DNA of 64,000 bases. Source: an uncultured Robinsoniella sp. (GTDB taxonomy: Bacteria; Bacillota; Clostridia; Lachnospirales; Lachnospiraceae). The translations under genes and the position numbers were made by a program. Below the pieces are notes generated by a model. It saw only the letters and a list, made by a program, of their open reading frames with translations. It was not told the DNA's origin and did not search any database. Positions 17,642 to 26,057 of the stretch are shown here, piece by piece; positions within the stretch are counted from its first letter, which is position 1, and the number at the start of each line of letters is the position of its first letter. The stretch spans positions 1 to 64,000 of the forward strand of contig UQGG01000036.1 in assembly GCA_900540475.1 (NCBI GenBank), written 5' to 3'.

Positions 17642-19930
17642 CTATTCCTCTCTGAATACCGCAGCATTTTCCTTTTGTTCCCTGCATTGTTCCCGGTATG
17701 CCTGGGGAGTTACACCGATTTTTTTTCGAAAATATGTATAAAAATAGTTGGTACTTACAAATCCGCATTTTTCTGCAAGATCTTTTGCTGCACGCTCCGT
17801 ATCCTCCAATTCCTTTAATACCCACTTCAGGCGCGCTCCATTAATATAATCCGCCACCGACATGCCCACATCTTTTTTAAAGAGCCTTCCAAGATAGTTA
17901 GGAGAAACACTGAATTCATCGCCCAGCTGTTCCAGCGTAAGATTTGGATCTGTAAAGTTTTCTTCTATATATTTTTTCACCTCATCCAGCTTTCCCATCA
18001 CCCCTTTTTTGATTGCGGCTTTTTCCTGTTTTTCACGTATCTTTTCAAAAAGTTCTAAAAACAGGTCATCCACTTCAGCAGCCTTTTCACACGCTGCCAG
18101 CCGGACTAAAAACTCATTTGCATCGTTTTCATAAAAAGAAAATTCATTCACACTGCGGACAACGGTTATTCCCAGCCAGATGATAGCGTTCATGTATTCC
18201 ATCATACTGCATTTTTTTAGTTTATCAGTAAAGTTCTGGTATACCTCCCAAACATCCTGTCCGGAACGAACTGCCCTTGGAAGACTGCCTGCCTCCAGCT
18301 GTTGGAACTCCGCCTGTTCTCCATGTTCCCTCTGAATCTGTTCATATGTAAGATACGTATTCGGCGGATAAAAAAAGCTTTCCTGCATAACCATTTTCAA
18401 ATTACTGTTCACTTCCGGGATTTTTTCCAGATTTACATTTTGTTCCGATCCCGTGAGGGAGAAATCCCATTTAATAAAAACTTTCACATTTTTACAGAAC
18501 TCCTGGAAGCATTCTCTGATTTTCTCCTGCGTTCCATCTTCCTGGGGTGTTTCCAGCAGGAACGTCAGGGTGTGATCCCGGTTAATCAGTCCCATCACCT
18601 GAAAATATTTCCCATAAGTCTCTTCAAATATATTCTGAAAACCATATTTGATATCGTAGGTACCTGTTTTACCATAGATTTCCCTGAACTCTTTATACTC
18701 TTCCAACTGTAAAATCAGAACAGCATACTTTTTATTTTCAACTGGAGAAAAACCAAAGTTCTCCATCTGCTGCCGAAGTTGATTTTTGCCAAAGAGTTTT
18801 CTGTTGTGGAGAAAATCGCTGAGAAACCCCTCCCGAAGCAGATATAGATCCGAACGCTTTGTGGACAGCGCATATTTTTTTTCCAGTTTTCTATGTATTT
18901 TTAGAATGGAAACGGAATTCGCCAGAGCAATCACTACCACCGCAAGTACAATGGTCAGTGTAATTCCCACAATCCAGCCCCGCAGTTCCTGCAGAACATG
19001 GAACATGGAATTCCATCTGGTAATTTTTACATAATTCCATTCGCTTTTACTTGCATACAAATAGGAGAAAAAATATTTTTCGCCATCCACCACAGATTCC
19101 TGATACTTACTTCCTTTCTCCGCCATCTGAAGTACGGTTTCCCTCATCTTAGCGGTCTCGTTAACCGGATAAGTCTGTAAATCCACCAGCCTTTCATTCT
19201 TTTCATCGATAATCAGCATCCGGCTGTCTTTCAGAATCTCCATATCCAGAATTTCCTGGAGCATTTTATCAAACTTCATATTGACAATGACAACACTTCC
19301 TGTTTTCTTCTGCTCCGAAGCGTATAAGAGATAGGAATAGACAACTTCCTTTTTCTCCGTTTGATTGGGATATATTGTTGTCATCTCTCTCCGGATTAGA
19401 TTTTGTGTATAATACTTTTCCGGATTTTCTAAAATACCGACAATATTCTGATCGGAATATTCCTCTTTTCCCACCGCCCCAAACCTGCTGCCTGAGGTGA
19501 TAAAAAGATCCAAATCGTCATTATAAATATAGATGGATTCCACTTCGGGATTCGTATTCTGATACAGGGAAAGCTGGTTGCGGACCTTGCTCAGGGTGAT
19601 GCTGTTCAGCTTCTGGCCCGAAACAGCCGTCAACAGTTCGGAACAGACATCATCAAGCATTACCTGGGTTGCAATCATATTGGCGGTACCATTGGCTTCC
19701 TCAAAATCTGTCTGCACCTGAGAAAAAGCCTGCATGGACATTCTGATATTCTGGTCGATGATGACCTTTTTCATCATGCGGTACATCCAGCCCGACCCCG
19801 CCAGAATCACCACCAGCATACTCACCGAAATTCCAAGAAAAATTCTGCCAAATATTTTTCGATTCTCCATCTGCTTCTGGTCTTTATGCTTATTAACAAG
19901 ATACCCCCTGCAGCATTCCATCAATTTCAT
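17642..19930 (-). CDS. Membrane-bound AraC-family regulator (second, YesS-type)
   Basis: Regulator of 762 residues. Transmembrane helices at about residues 23-50 and 315-340 flank an extracellular sensor region; the C-terminal AraC helix-turn-helix region lies at about 655-750 (LTLEQLGDEFSVSPNYLG, then YFYTYFRKKIGVTPQAYREQ). AGGGGGA six bases before the ATG supports the start. Unlike the first regulator it is on the same strand as its neighbours: importer 2 ends upstream at a terminator and the two UroD-like genes follow downstream, probably as one transcript. By position it is the likely regulator of importer 2. Confidence 0.88.
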   Translation of the reverse strand: MKLMECCRGYLVNKHKDQKQMENRKIFGRIFLGISVSMLVVILAGSGWMYRMMKKVIIDQNIRMSMQAFSQVQTDFEEANGTANMIATQVMLDDVCSELLTAVSGQKLNSITLSKVRNQLSLYQNTNPEVESIYIYNDDLDLFITSGSRFGAVGKEEYSDQNIVGILENPEKYYTQNLIRREMTTIYPNQTEKKEVVYSYLLYASEQKKTGSVVIVNMKFDKMLQEILDMEILKDSRMLIIDEKNERLVDLQTYPVNETAKMRETVLQMAEKGSKYQESVVDGEKYFFSYLYASKSEWNYVKITRWNSMFHVLQELRGWIVGITLTIVLAVVVIALANSVSILKIHRKLEKKYALSTKRSDLYLLREGFLSDFLHNRKLFGKNQLRQQMENFGFSPVENKKYAVLILQLEEYKEFREIYGKTGTYDIKYGFQNIFEETYGKYFQVMGLINRDHTLTFLLETPQEDGTQEKIRECFQEFCKNVKVFIKWDFSLTGSEQNVNLEKIPEVNSNLKMVMQESFFYPPNTYLTYEQIQREHGEQAEFQQLEAGSLPRAVRSGQDVWEVYQNFTDKLKKCSMMEYMNAIIWLGITVVRSVNEFSFYENDANEFLVRLAACEKAAEVDDLFLELFEKIREKQEKAAIKKGVMGKLDEVKKYIEENFTDPNLTLEQLGDEFSVSPNYLGRLFKKDVGMSVADYINGARLKWVLKELEDTERAAKDLAEKCGFVSTNYFYTYFRKKIGVTPQAYREQCREQKENAAVFREE

Positions 19931-20116
19931 ATAACTTCCCCCTGTCAGACAATTTATATAAAAATCTTTCTATCCCCCAATCACCCAGTAGTCCATATTG
20001 TTTGAATCTACGGTTAACACACAGGATATTATCATCTTCTAACAGAAACCATCTTTTTGCAACTACTAATTCTGGCAAAGACTTCTTTTTTTACCACTTT
20101 CTTCTTTTACCGTGAA

Positions 20117-20152
20117 AACACCGTGGGCGAAAGCTCATCTGCCCACGGCGTT
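20117..20152 (-). terminator. Terminator of importer 2 operon
   Basis: The 8-bp GC-rich stem CCGTGGGC/GCCCACGG (with further flanking pairs) lies 22 bases past the stop of the solute-binding protein gene and is followed on the minus strand by TTTT. The rest of the 244-base gap to 19931 shows no gene. Confidence 0.8.
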
Positions 20153-20174
20153 ACGAATTTATCGGTATCCTTTT

Positions 20175-21728
20175 TTATTTTGAAGCGAGAAATTCATCAA
20201 TCTGCTTCTGCATTTCAGCCATTACTTTATCAATTCCAGCCACGTTTAATTTTTCCAGAAATTCAGCATTGGTTTCCTCTACAGGCAGCTCGCCGCCTAC
20301 GAGGCTTTCATATTCTTTTACAACTTTAGACACATTTGTCACTTCCATTTTAACTGCCTCAGGATCAAAGGAAAAACCAAGAATCGGGGATGTCTTCGCA
20401 CTGTCATTCAATGCCCTGGTCTGCTCCCAGATATCTTCCGGCTGTCCGGCAAGTGCATAGGTGTTAAATACATTTCCCAATGCCCATGACTGGCCATGGG
20501 AATAACCGCTGTCTGCAATCAGCTCAATTGTATTATCCCCGGTCTTCTTGTAGTGTGTTCCTTCGATACCGTAGGAAATCAGATTCATGGCATATGGATC
20601 TGTGTTGATCAGTTCCAGATATTTCAGTGTTTCTTCCGGATGTTTGGATGTGGTAGAAATTCCATACATGGTTGCAATTACACTGTTAGTAGAAATATAG
20701 GGATCCGTAGCCGCAGTTGCCATGACACAGTCATATCCTGCTCTGGCTGATTCTTCTGCCTCCACTCCCGGTTTATAGGTTCCGGAGTAAAAAGCAGATG
20801 TCTTTTTTGCAACACGCTGGCTCTCGCCGTATTCATCCATATAACCGCATTCACCGTCCAGAAGCCCTTTTTCATTCAGGCCGACCAATTCATTCAGCAT
20901 ATTTTTCCATTCATCCGTTGCATAGAAATTCACAACTTTTGCGTTTGTATCATCCATCTTAATCGCTCCGGCGGCCATATAGTCACTGATATATTCGTAT
21001 CCGCAGTAATCTGCTGCCTGGGCACGGTTCACCCCTCCTACTTTAGCTCCGAACTGGTCAAATGCTTTCTGCGCATAGTCCCCTAAATCAGTGAGGTTTT
21101 TAATTGCATTAATATCTGCTCCTGTCCCATCCACATAGTCTTTTGGCATCAGCGCACCGATCTGTCGAGCAACTATCTGCTGGTTTGGGACTGCGTATAT
21201 GCCTCCTTTTACCGTAGCAGCTGTCCATATATAGTCCGGAATGGCCTTCTTTAGTTCCGGTGATGCTTTGGGCAGCAGCTCTTTAATATCGATAAATGCT
21301 CCTTTTACCACATTCGTATTGTAAGGATTCAGCCAGTTTGACGTAAAGCAGGCGTCATACTCTTCACCGGATGCAATAATGGTCTGGATTTTATCACCGT
21401 AAGCACCTCCATGGAATACATAATCTACGGTTACTCCAATCTTTTCTTTCGTATACTCATTCAATGCCTTCATCACTGCTTTTCCGTCTGTCTGTTCCGG
21501 TACCGGTGTATGGATTTTTAGATTGACAACTTCCTTATTCTCATTTTTTTCCGCCCCTGCGTCAGCTTCTTCAGATCCTTCACTTTTTCCGCCGGTCTCT
21601 CCGCCGCTTTCCGCTTTTGTGCCGGTATCCCCGCTTTTATCTGTCTTACCGTTACCACTGCACCCAGCCAGTGTACCCATTACCATTACTGCTGCCACTC
21701 CAAGGGCAATAAATTTCTTCCTTCTCAT
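20175..21728 (-). CDS. LplA-type extracellular solute-binding lipoprotein (importer 2)
   Basis: Substrate-binding lipoprotein of 517 residues. A basic start and hydrophobic core lead to the lipobox LAGC (Cys at about residue 23), followed by a Gly/Asp/Glu/Lys-rich tether. The domain order and partner permeases match the LplA/YtcQ group. AAGGAGG lies 7 to 9 bases before the ATG. It is the last gene of the three-gene importer 2 operon; no ATPase is present. It is related to, but clearly diverged from, the lipoprotein at 6959-8599, so the two importers probably take different oligosaccharides. Confidence 0.9.
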   Translation of the reverse strand: MRRKKFIALGVAAVMVMGTLAGCSGNGKTDKSGDTGTKAESGGETGGKSEGSEEADAGAEKNENKEVVNLKIHTPVPEQTDGKAVMKALNEYTKEKIGVTVDYVFHGGAYGDKIQTIIASGEEYDACFTSNWLNPYNTNVVKGAFIDIKELLPKASPELKKAIPDYIWTAATVKGGIYAVPNQQIVARQIGALMPKDYVDGTGADINAIKNLTDLGDYAQKAFDQFGAKVGGVNRAQAADYCGYEYISDYMAAGAIKMDDTNAKVVNFYATDEWKNMLNELVGLNEKGLLDGECGYMDEYGESQRVAKKTSAFYSGTYKPGVEAEESARAGYDCVMATAATDPYISTNSVIATMYGISTTSKHPEETLKYLELINTDPYAMNLISYGIEGTHYKKTGDNTIELIADSGYSHGQSWALGNVFNTYALAGQPEDIWEQTRALNDSAKTSPILGFSFDPEAVKMEVTNVSKVVKEYESLVGGELPVEETNAEFLEKLNVAGIDKVMAEMQKQIDEFLASK

Positions 21729-21786
21729 CCTTTATTCCTCCTTTAATTAATTTATAGTAATTGACATAGCAAATTACATTCTCTAA

Positions 21787-22671
21787 TCAGCCCTTTACGC
21801 CTCCGACTGTCAGTCCCTTTACAAAATATTTCTGAAAAAATGGGAATATTGCCAGCATCGGTCCGGCTGCAATGACACACATCGCCATTCGCATAGATTC
21901 CGTGGGCATGTCAGCCATGCTGATTCCCATACCGGATATAGCCGAATTCTTTATCATTTCCTGCACATCCCTCATGAGTACATACAGCCGATACTGGAGG
22001 TTATAAAGCTCTCTGTTGTCAATATACATAAGCGGCTGGAACCAGTCATTCCAGTAATTTAATGTGATAAACATCCCAACCGTTGCCAGTGCGGGTTTTG
22101 CCAGGGGCAATACAATTTTCGTAAATATGGTCAGCTCTCCCGCACCATCCACGGTTGCGGCTTCCATAAGGGAAGCTGGCAGCTGGGTGAAAAATGTACG
22201 CATCAAGATGATAAACCATGGTACGATCAGCATTGGAAGCAGCATTGCCCAGATTGTATTTTTTAAATGCAGATATTTTGTCAGCCAGATATAGGTAGGA
22301 ACCATACCGCCGTTTAATACCATGGGAATAATCAGAAATACGGTCAGCGCCTTGCGCCATGCATAATCTTTTCTGGAAAGGACATATGCAATCATGGAAT
22401 TCAGTGTAAGACCGATTCCAAGTCCCAGGGCAGTGACTAAAATTGTCACACCGTAAGATCTGAGAATTGCTGCCGCATCTTTAAATACGAATTTATAAGC
22501 GTCCAACGTCACGCCTTTTGGAAAAATTCCATAGCCTTCTTTCATAATCCTTATATCGCTGGAAAAGGAGATGGATACCACCGTGATAATCGGAATTATG
22601 CATAGTAAACAACACAGACCCAGAAATGCATAAATAATAATTTTAGGGCCTAATGATAAATCTTTCTTCAT
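21787..22671 (-). CDS. Carbohydrate ABC permease, YtcP/LplC type (importer 2)
   Basis: Membrane permease of 294 residues with six predicted helices, the EAA loop around SLMEAATVDGAGELTIFTK, and the C-terminus KGLTVGGVKG, which parallels the importer 1 copy. The start is set at the second of two in-frame ATGs (22671): GGGAGG is 7 bases from it but only 1 to 2 bases from the earlier ATG at 22677. It follows the LplB-type gene by 15 bases. Confidence 0.9.
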   Translation of the reverse strand: MKKDLSLGPKIIIYAFLGLCCLLCIIPIITVVSISFSSDIRIMKEGYGIFPKGVTLDAYKFVFKDAAAILRSYGVTILVTALGLGIGLTLNSMIAYVLSRKDYAWRKALTVFLIIPMVLNGGMVPTYIWLTKYLHLKNTIWAMLLPMLIVPWFIILMRTFFTQLPASLMEAATVDGAGELTIFTKIVLPLAKPALATVGMFITLNYWNDWFQPLMYIDNRELYNLQYRLYVLMRDVQEMIKNSAISGMGISMADMPTESMRMAMCVIAAGPMLAIFPFFQKYFVKGLTVGGVKG

Positions 22672-22686
22672 TTTCATTCCTCCCTG

Positions 22687-23625
22687 CTAAAATAATGCAC
22701 TGTCTTTGTCCAGTTTGCGAACAACCAGATTGGATCCCATAATCAGCAGAAACCCTATCACTGCCTGGAAACATCCCACAGCGGAACCGATTCCAATATC
22801 TCCGGTTACCCTTAATGCCCGGTATATGTATGTATCCAGTACATCTGTCGTTGCATAAAGTGCACCCTGGTCTCTTGTCAGATTAAAAAACAGACCGAAA
22901 TCCGCATACATAATCCTTCCTACCTGGAGAATTACCATTACTATAATAATTCCTTTCAGCATTGGAAGTGTAATCTTCCAGACCATCTGCCATCTGCTTG
23001 CCCCATCCAGAGCCGCTGCTTCATAATAAGTATCATCAATTCCCATCAGCCCTGCATAATAGATAACACTGTAGTAGCCTGCCATCTTCCATGCATACAT
23101 AAATGTCAGTATCACCGGCCAGTATTCCGACCGTGCATACCACGAGATACTGTGCAGTCCCAAAAATTGCAGCAGCTGGTTAATGATGCCATAGTCGTGA
23201 TGCAAATACGCATATAAAAGATATCCTACCACCACCCACGACATAAAATATGGAAAAAACATGATCGTCTGTGTTACCTTAATCATTTTTCTGCTTCGAA
23301 CTTCATTCATCATCAAAGCAATCCCAACAGAAACCACCAGGGTTATGCCGATAAAAAGTACATTCAGACCAATGGTATTCCTAAGTACTACCCACGCATC
23401 ATTGGATTTAAAGAAAAATTCGAAATTTTTAAATCCGATCCAGTCGCTTCCTAAAAATCCTTTGTCGTACCGAAAATCTTTGAAAGCAATAATCAGTCCT
23501 GCAATAGGAACATAAGAAAACAGGAAAAGAATTACGGCGGCCGGAAGAGCCATTATAGTTAATGTGGTATTCTTTTTCCTGGAAACGCGTCCTCTGTTAC
23601 GTTTTTCCTTCATCTTTATACCCAT
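22687..23625 (-). CDS. Carbohydrate ABC permease, LplB type (importer 2)
   Basis: Membrane permease of 312 residues, first gene of importer 2, with a basic N-terminal tail, six helices and the EAA loop around TYYEAAALDGASRWQMVWK. The end, VVRKLDKDSALF, is nearly identical to the importer 1 copy. The start is uncertain: neither the ATG at 23625 nor that at 23613 has a strong ribosome site, and a palindrome lies directly upstream (23631-23650), which could matter for expression. Confidence 0.9.
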   Translation of the reverse strand: MGIKMKEKRNRGRVSRKKNTTLTIMALPAAVILFLFSYVPIAGLIIAFKDFRYDKGFLGSDWIGFKNFEFFFKSNDAWVVLRNTIGLNVLFIGITLVVSVGIALMMNEVRSRKMIKVTQTIMFFPYFMSWVVVGYLLYAYLHHDYGIINQLLQFLGLHSISWYARSEYWPVILTFMYAWKMAGYYSVIYYAGLMGIDDTYYEAAALDGASRWQMVWKITLPMLKGIIIVMVILQVGRIMYADFGLFFNLTRDQGALYATTDVLDTYIYRALRVTGDIGIGSAVGCFQAVIGFLLIMGSNLVVRKLDKDSALF

Positions 23626-23630
23626 CGCTT

Positions 23631-23650
23631 ATTGCAGGCCCGCCTGCAAT
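23631..23650. promoter_or_regulatory. Palindrome at the 5' end of importer 2
   Basis: ATTGCAGGC and GCCTGCAAT are perfect 9-bp arms with two bases between, ending 5 bases before the LplB start codon. It could be an operator or an RNA hairpin over the ribosome site. The rest of the 327-base gap to 23952 is AT-rich leader DNA with one terminator and no gene. Confidence 0.45.
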
Positions 23651-23903
23651 ACTGCCACTATAAAACAGGTTGAAAGAAACACACCGTGGCTTCCTTTCTA
23701 TTTCATAATTTTCTTTCAAACCTCTTCCCCTTTCCATTTTTTCCGCGGTTTTGTTTTTCTGATCTCAACACCGCTCTCAGCATTTTCAGCTAAGCTATGA
23801 GGACATTCTTACGCATTTCTTTCCTTTTTACAACTTTTAAATCCTGCTATTACTTCGTTTTATAGAGAAAACGGACTTATAATTCTGTACTTTTAAAAAT
23901 ATA

Positions 23904-23944
23904 CCCCCTTGGCATATCCTGTAAAGCGGGATATGCCAAGGGGG
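23904..23944 (-). terminator. Terminator of the tandem UroD-like gene
   Basis: A perfect 16-bp stem (CCCCCTTGGCATATCC and its complement, 9-base loop) lies 8 bases past the stop at 23953 and is followed by T-rich DNA on the minus strand. Confidence 0.88.
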
Positions 23945-23952
23945 TAATGAGT

Positions 23953-26019
23953 TTAAGACCTGTCAGCTTCTCTGATCATTGCAAATATATTTTCCGGCGG
24001 TATGATATCCACCATCGTATTACAGGTAGAGAGAATAAATCCGCCGTCTGTTCCTGCAGCCTCTATTGTATTTCGGACATCTGCCTGAACTTCTTCTGTT
24101 GACCCAAAACACATTATATAGTCCAGATCAATATTTCCCCACAGACACAGCCTGTCTCCATATCTTTCCTTGATACTGCGGATATCCATACCGGCGGAAG
24201 GCTGGATGGACTGAATCCCGTCAAATCCGCATTCCACCAGATGGTTCATGACGCTGTTCAGGTTCCCATCACTGTGGAGAAATACAGGAACATTTTTATA
24301 TGCCTTGATTTCCTGAATCATCTGCTTATAAAATGGATATACATTTTCCTCCATTACATAAGGCGGCAGAAACACACCTGTATTAAATGCCATATCATCC
24401 GCAATCAAAATGGCATCTGCCCCTCTATCCAGGAATAATTTAGCTTTCTTAATCTCAAAAGCAATCACTTTTTCCGATAACATATGGGTTTCTTCCGGAT
24501 AGGTAATGCAATTTACCATATAATCTTCCATGGGATACATCTCGTTCAACATAGAGATTGGTCCACCCACCTGGGCAAACACGAAAAAATCCGTCTCTTC
24601 TGCATATTTTGCCACCAGATCACCGGTAACTTTATTAATATCCGGCTCCTGATATTCTGCGGCATCTTCAATGTCCACCGGGGGCTTCAAAAGACACTTG
24701 CTCTCCTCCCCCAATAGAAACGTCTGTCCATACACACTCTGAAGTACTTTTTTGCCATCATCCGTCTTCCCTATTTCCCATTCCGGCCAGTCACCCACGT
24801 TAACCAAATCCATGTGCAGTAATTCCCGTACTTTCCGGTCTCTTTCAAAATGCTGGTAATCCAGAGGATACTCCTCTCCCAGAAGTTTATTGGCGATCTG
24901 GGGCTGGATATATAATTCTCCTTTTGGGACTCTGTCACTTTCCATATGACGTATTGCCGCCCAGACACGTTCCTTTTTTGTCATCTGGGCAATATTTTGG
25001 TTTGTTTCTTCCTTTTTGCCTGCCCATGCCCGGAAAACCTCGTATACATTTTCCGGTTTTGCTCCGGGACCAAATTCGCACTGGGCAATGCATCCGCCGC
25101 GTTTCCACAGAGTTTCCCTCACTTCTTCCACTGCTTCCCGGATATCGGCGGGGCTTCCTTCAACCAGAAGATGCTGCCGGTCCATTTCACCCCAAAACGT
25201 TATCCTCCCAGCCAGAGGTTCCAGATTCTTGACACCCATACAGAAGATCTGGGAATTGACAGCATCCAGTCCCATTTCTGCTAAATCCGGTAAGATATCC
25301 AGAATATATCCGTCAGAGTGCATAAATATTTTTTTATGATGTCTTTTGGCAATTGCAATATAATCCTGATACATTGGTTTGAAAATCTCACGCCAGATCC
25401 TGGGATTAATCAGCAGGCTGCTCTGGCTTCCCCAGTCATCCATAAAATTGATGGCATCAACTTCTGTTTTTGCCCATTCCTCCAATAATTCACAGTAGAA
25501 ACCATGCATTTTTTCCATCCAGTTTTTCATCCGGTACGGAATATCCATGAGATCCATATAGAGGTTTTCTGTCGTTCTGATAAACTGCAGCTGTTCAAAG
25601 GGTCTGGGACAGCATCCGCCCGTTACAAAACGGTCTGTGTTTCTGCAGAACTGATTTACCTGGTCCCGGTCAAAGCTAAGCCACTCCCTTGGGATGTGAA
25701 TTTTCTCCACATCTTCCCAGTCATCATCCTGCACCAGAGGATCTCGCACTTCGCCGATTACTCCTTCATGAATATTAGTTACGATACATCCCCAGGCATC
25801 CCGGCTGACTCCATATCTGTAGGGTTCTCCTTCCTCAATCGTCTTCTCTTTAAAACTGCACAAGGCACCTGTTATATCATCGGGAAAATCTCTGTGAATT
25901 TTTTCAACCATTTCACCGTGATTCCACTTACTCCAAGGAAGAGTCCACATCTGCCGCGGTACTATTCCGGTATGATTTCTGAATTCCAATGTTGCATATA
26001 CCAGTTCTCTGGGTGTCAT
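23953..26019 (-). CDS. Tandem UroD/MtaA-like fusion protein
   Basis: A 688-residue protein made of two complete UroD-like barrels, about twice the usual family length. The first half (about 1-340) has H234-S-D-G in FMHSDGYILDILPDLAEMG; the second (about 350-688) has H582-S-D-G in FLHSDGNLNSVMNHLVECG, followed by LCLWGNIDLDYIMCFGS and a late Cys in ILSTCNTMVD. Both halves are of the HxDG type. The joint is the Lys/Glu/Asn/Gln-rich stretch around AGKKEETNQN. The gene lies 38 bases after the six-hairpin protein gene and is the last gene of the GH38 operon, with a strong terminator after it. An internal fusion rather than an error is supported by one open frame without a stop or internal ribosome site at the joint that I could see. 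Reaction unknown. Confidence 0.82.
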   Translation of the reverse strand: MTPRELVYATLEFRNHTGIVPRQMWTLPWSKWNHGEMVEKIHRDFPDDITGALCSFKEKTIEEGEPYRYGVSRDAWGCIVTNIHEGVIGEVRDPLVQDDDWEDVEKIHIPREWLSFDRDQVNQFCRNTDRFVTGGCCPRPFEQLQFIRTTENLYMDLMDIPYRMKNWMEKMHGFYCELLEEWAKTEVDAINFMDDWGSQSSLLINPRIWREIFKPMYQDYIAIAKRHHKKIFMHSDGYILDILPDLAEMGLDAVNSQIFCMGVKNLEPLAGRITFWGEMDRQHLLVEGSPADIREAVEEVRETLWKRGGCIAQCEFGPGAKPENVYEVFRAWAGKKEETNQNIAQMTKKERVWAAIRHMESDRVPKGELYIQPQIANKLLGEEYPLDYQHFERDRKVRELLHMDLVNVGDWPEWEIGKTDDGKKVLQSVYGQTFLLGEESKCLLKPPVDIEDAAEYQEPDINKVTGDLVAKYAEETDFFVFAQVGGPISMLNEMYPMEDYMVNCITYPEETHMLSEKVIAFEIKKAKLFLDRGADAILIADDMAFNTGVFLPPYVMEENVYPFYKQMIQEIKAYKNVPVFLHSDGNLNSVMNHLVECGFDGIQSIQPSAGMDIRSIKERYGDRLCLWGNIDLDYIMCFGSTEEVQADVRNTIEAAGTDGGFILSTCNTMVDIIPPENIFAMIREADRS

Positions 26020-26057
26020 ATTTCTACCTCTCTTTCATCATTTTTGAACTTAAGTGA

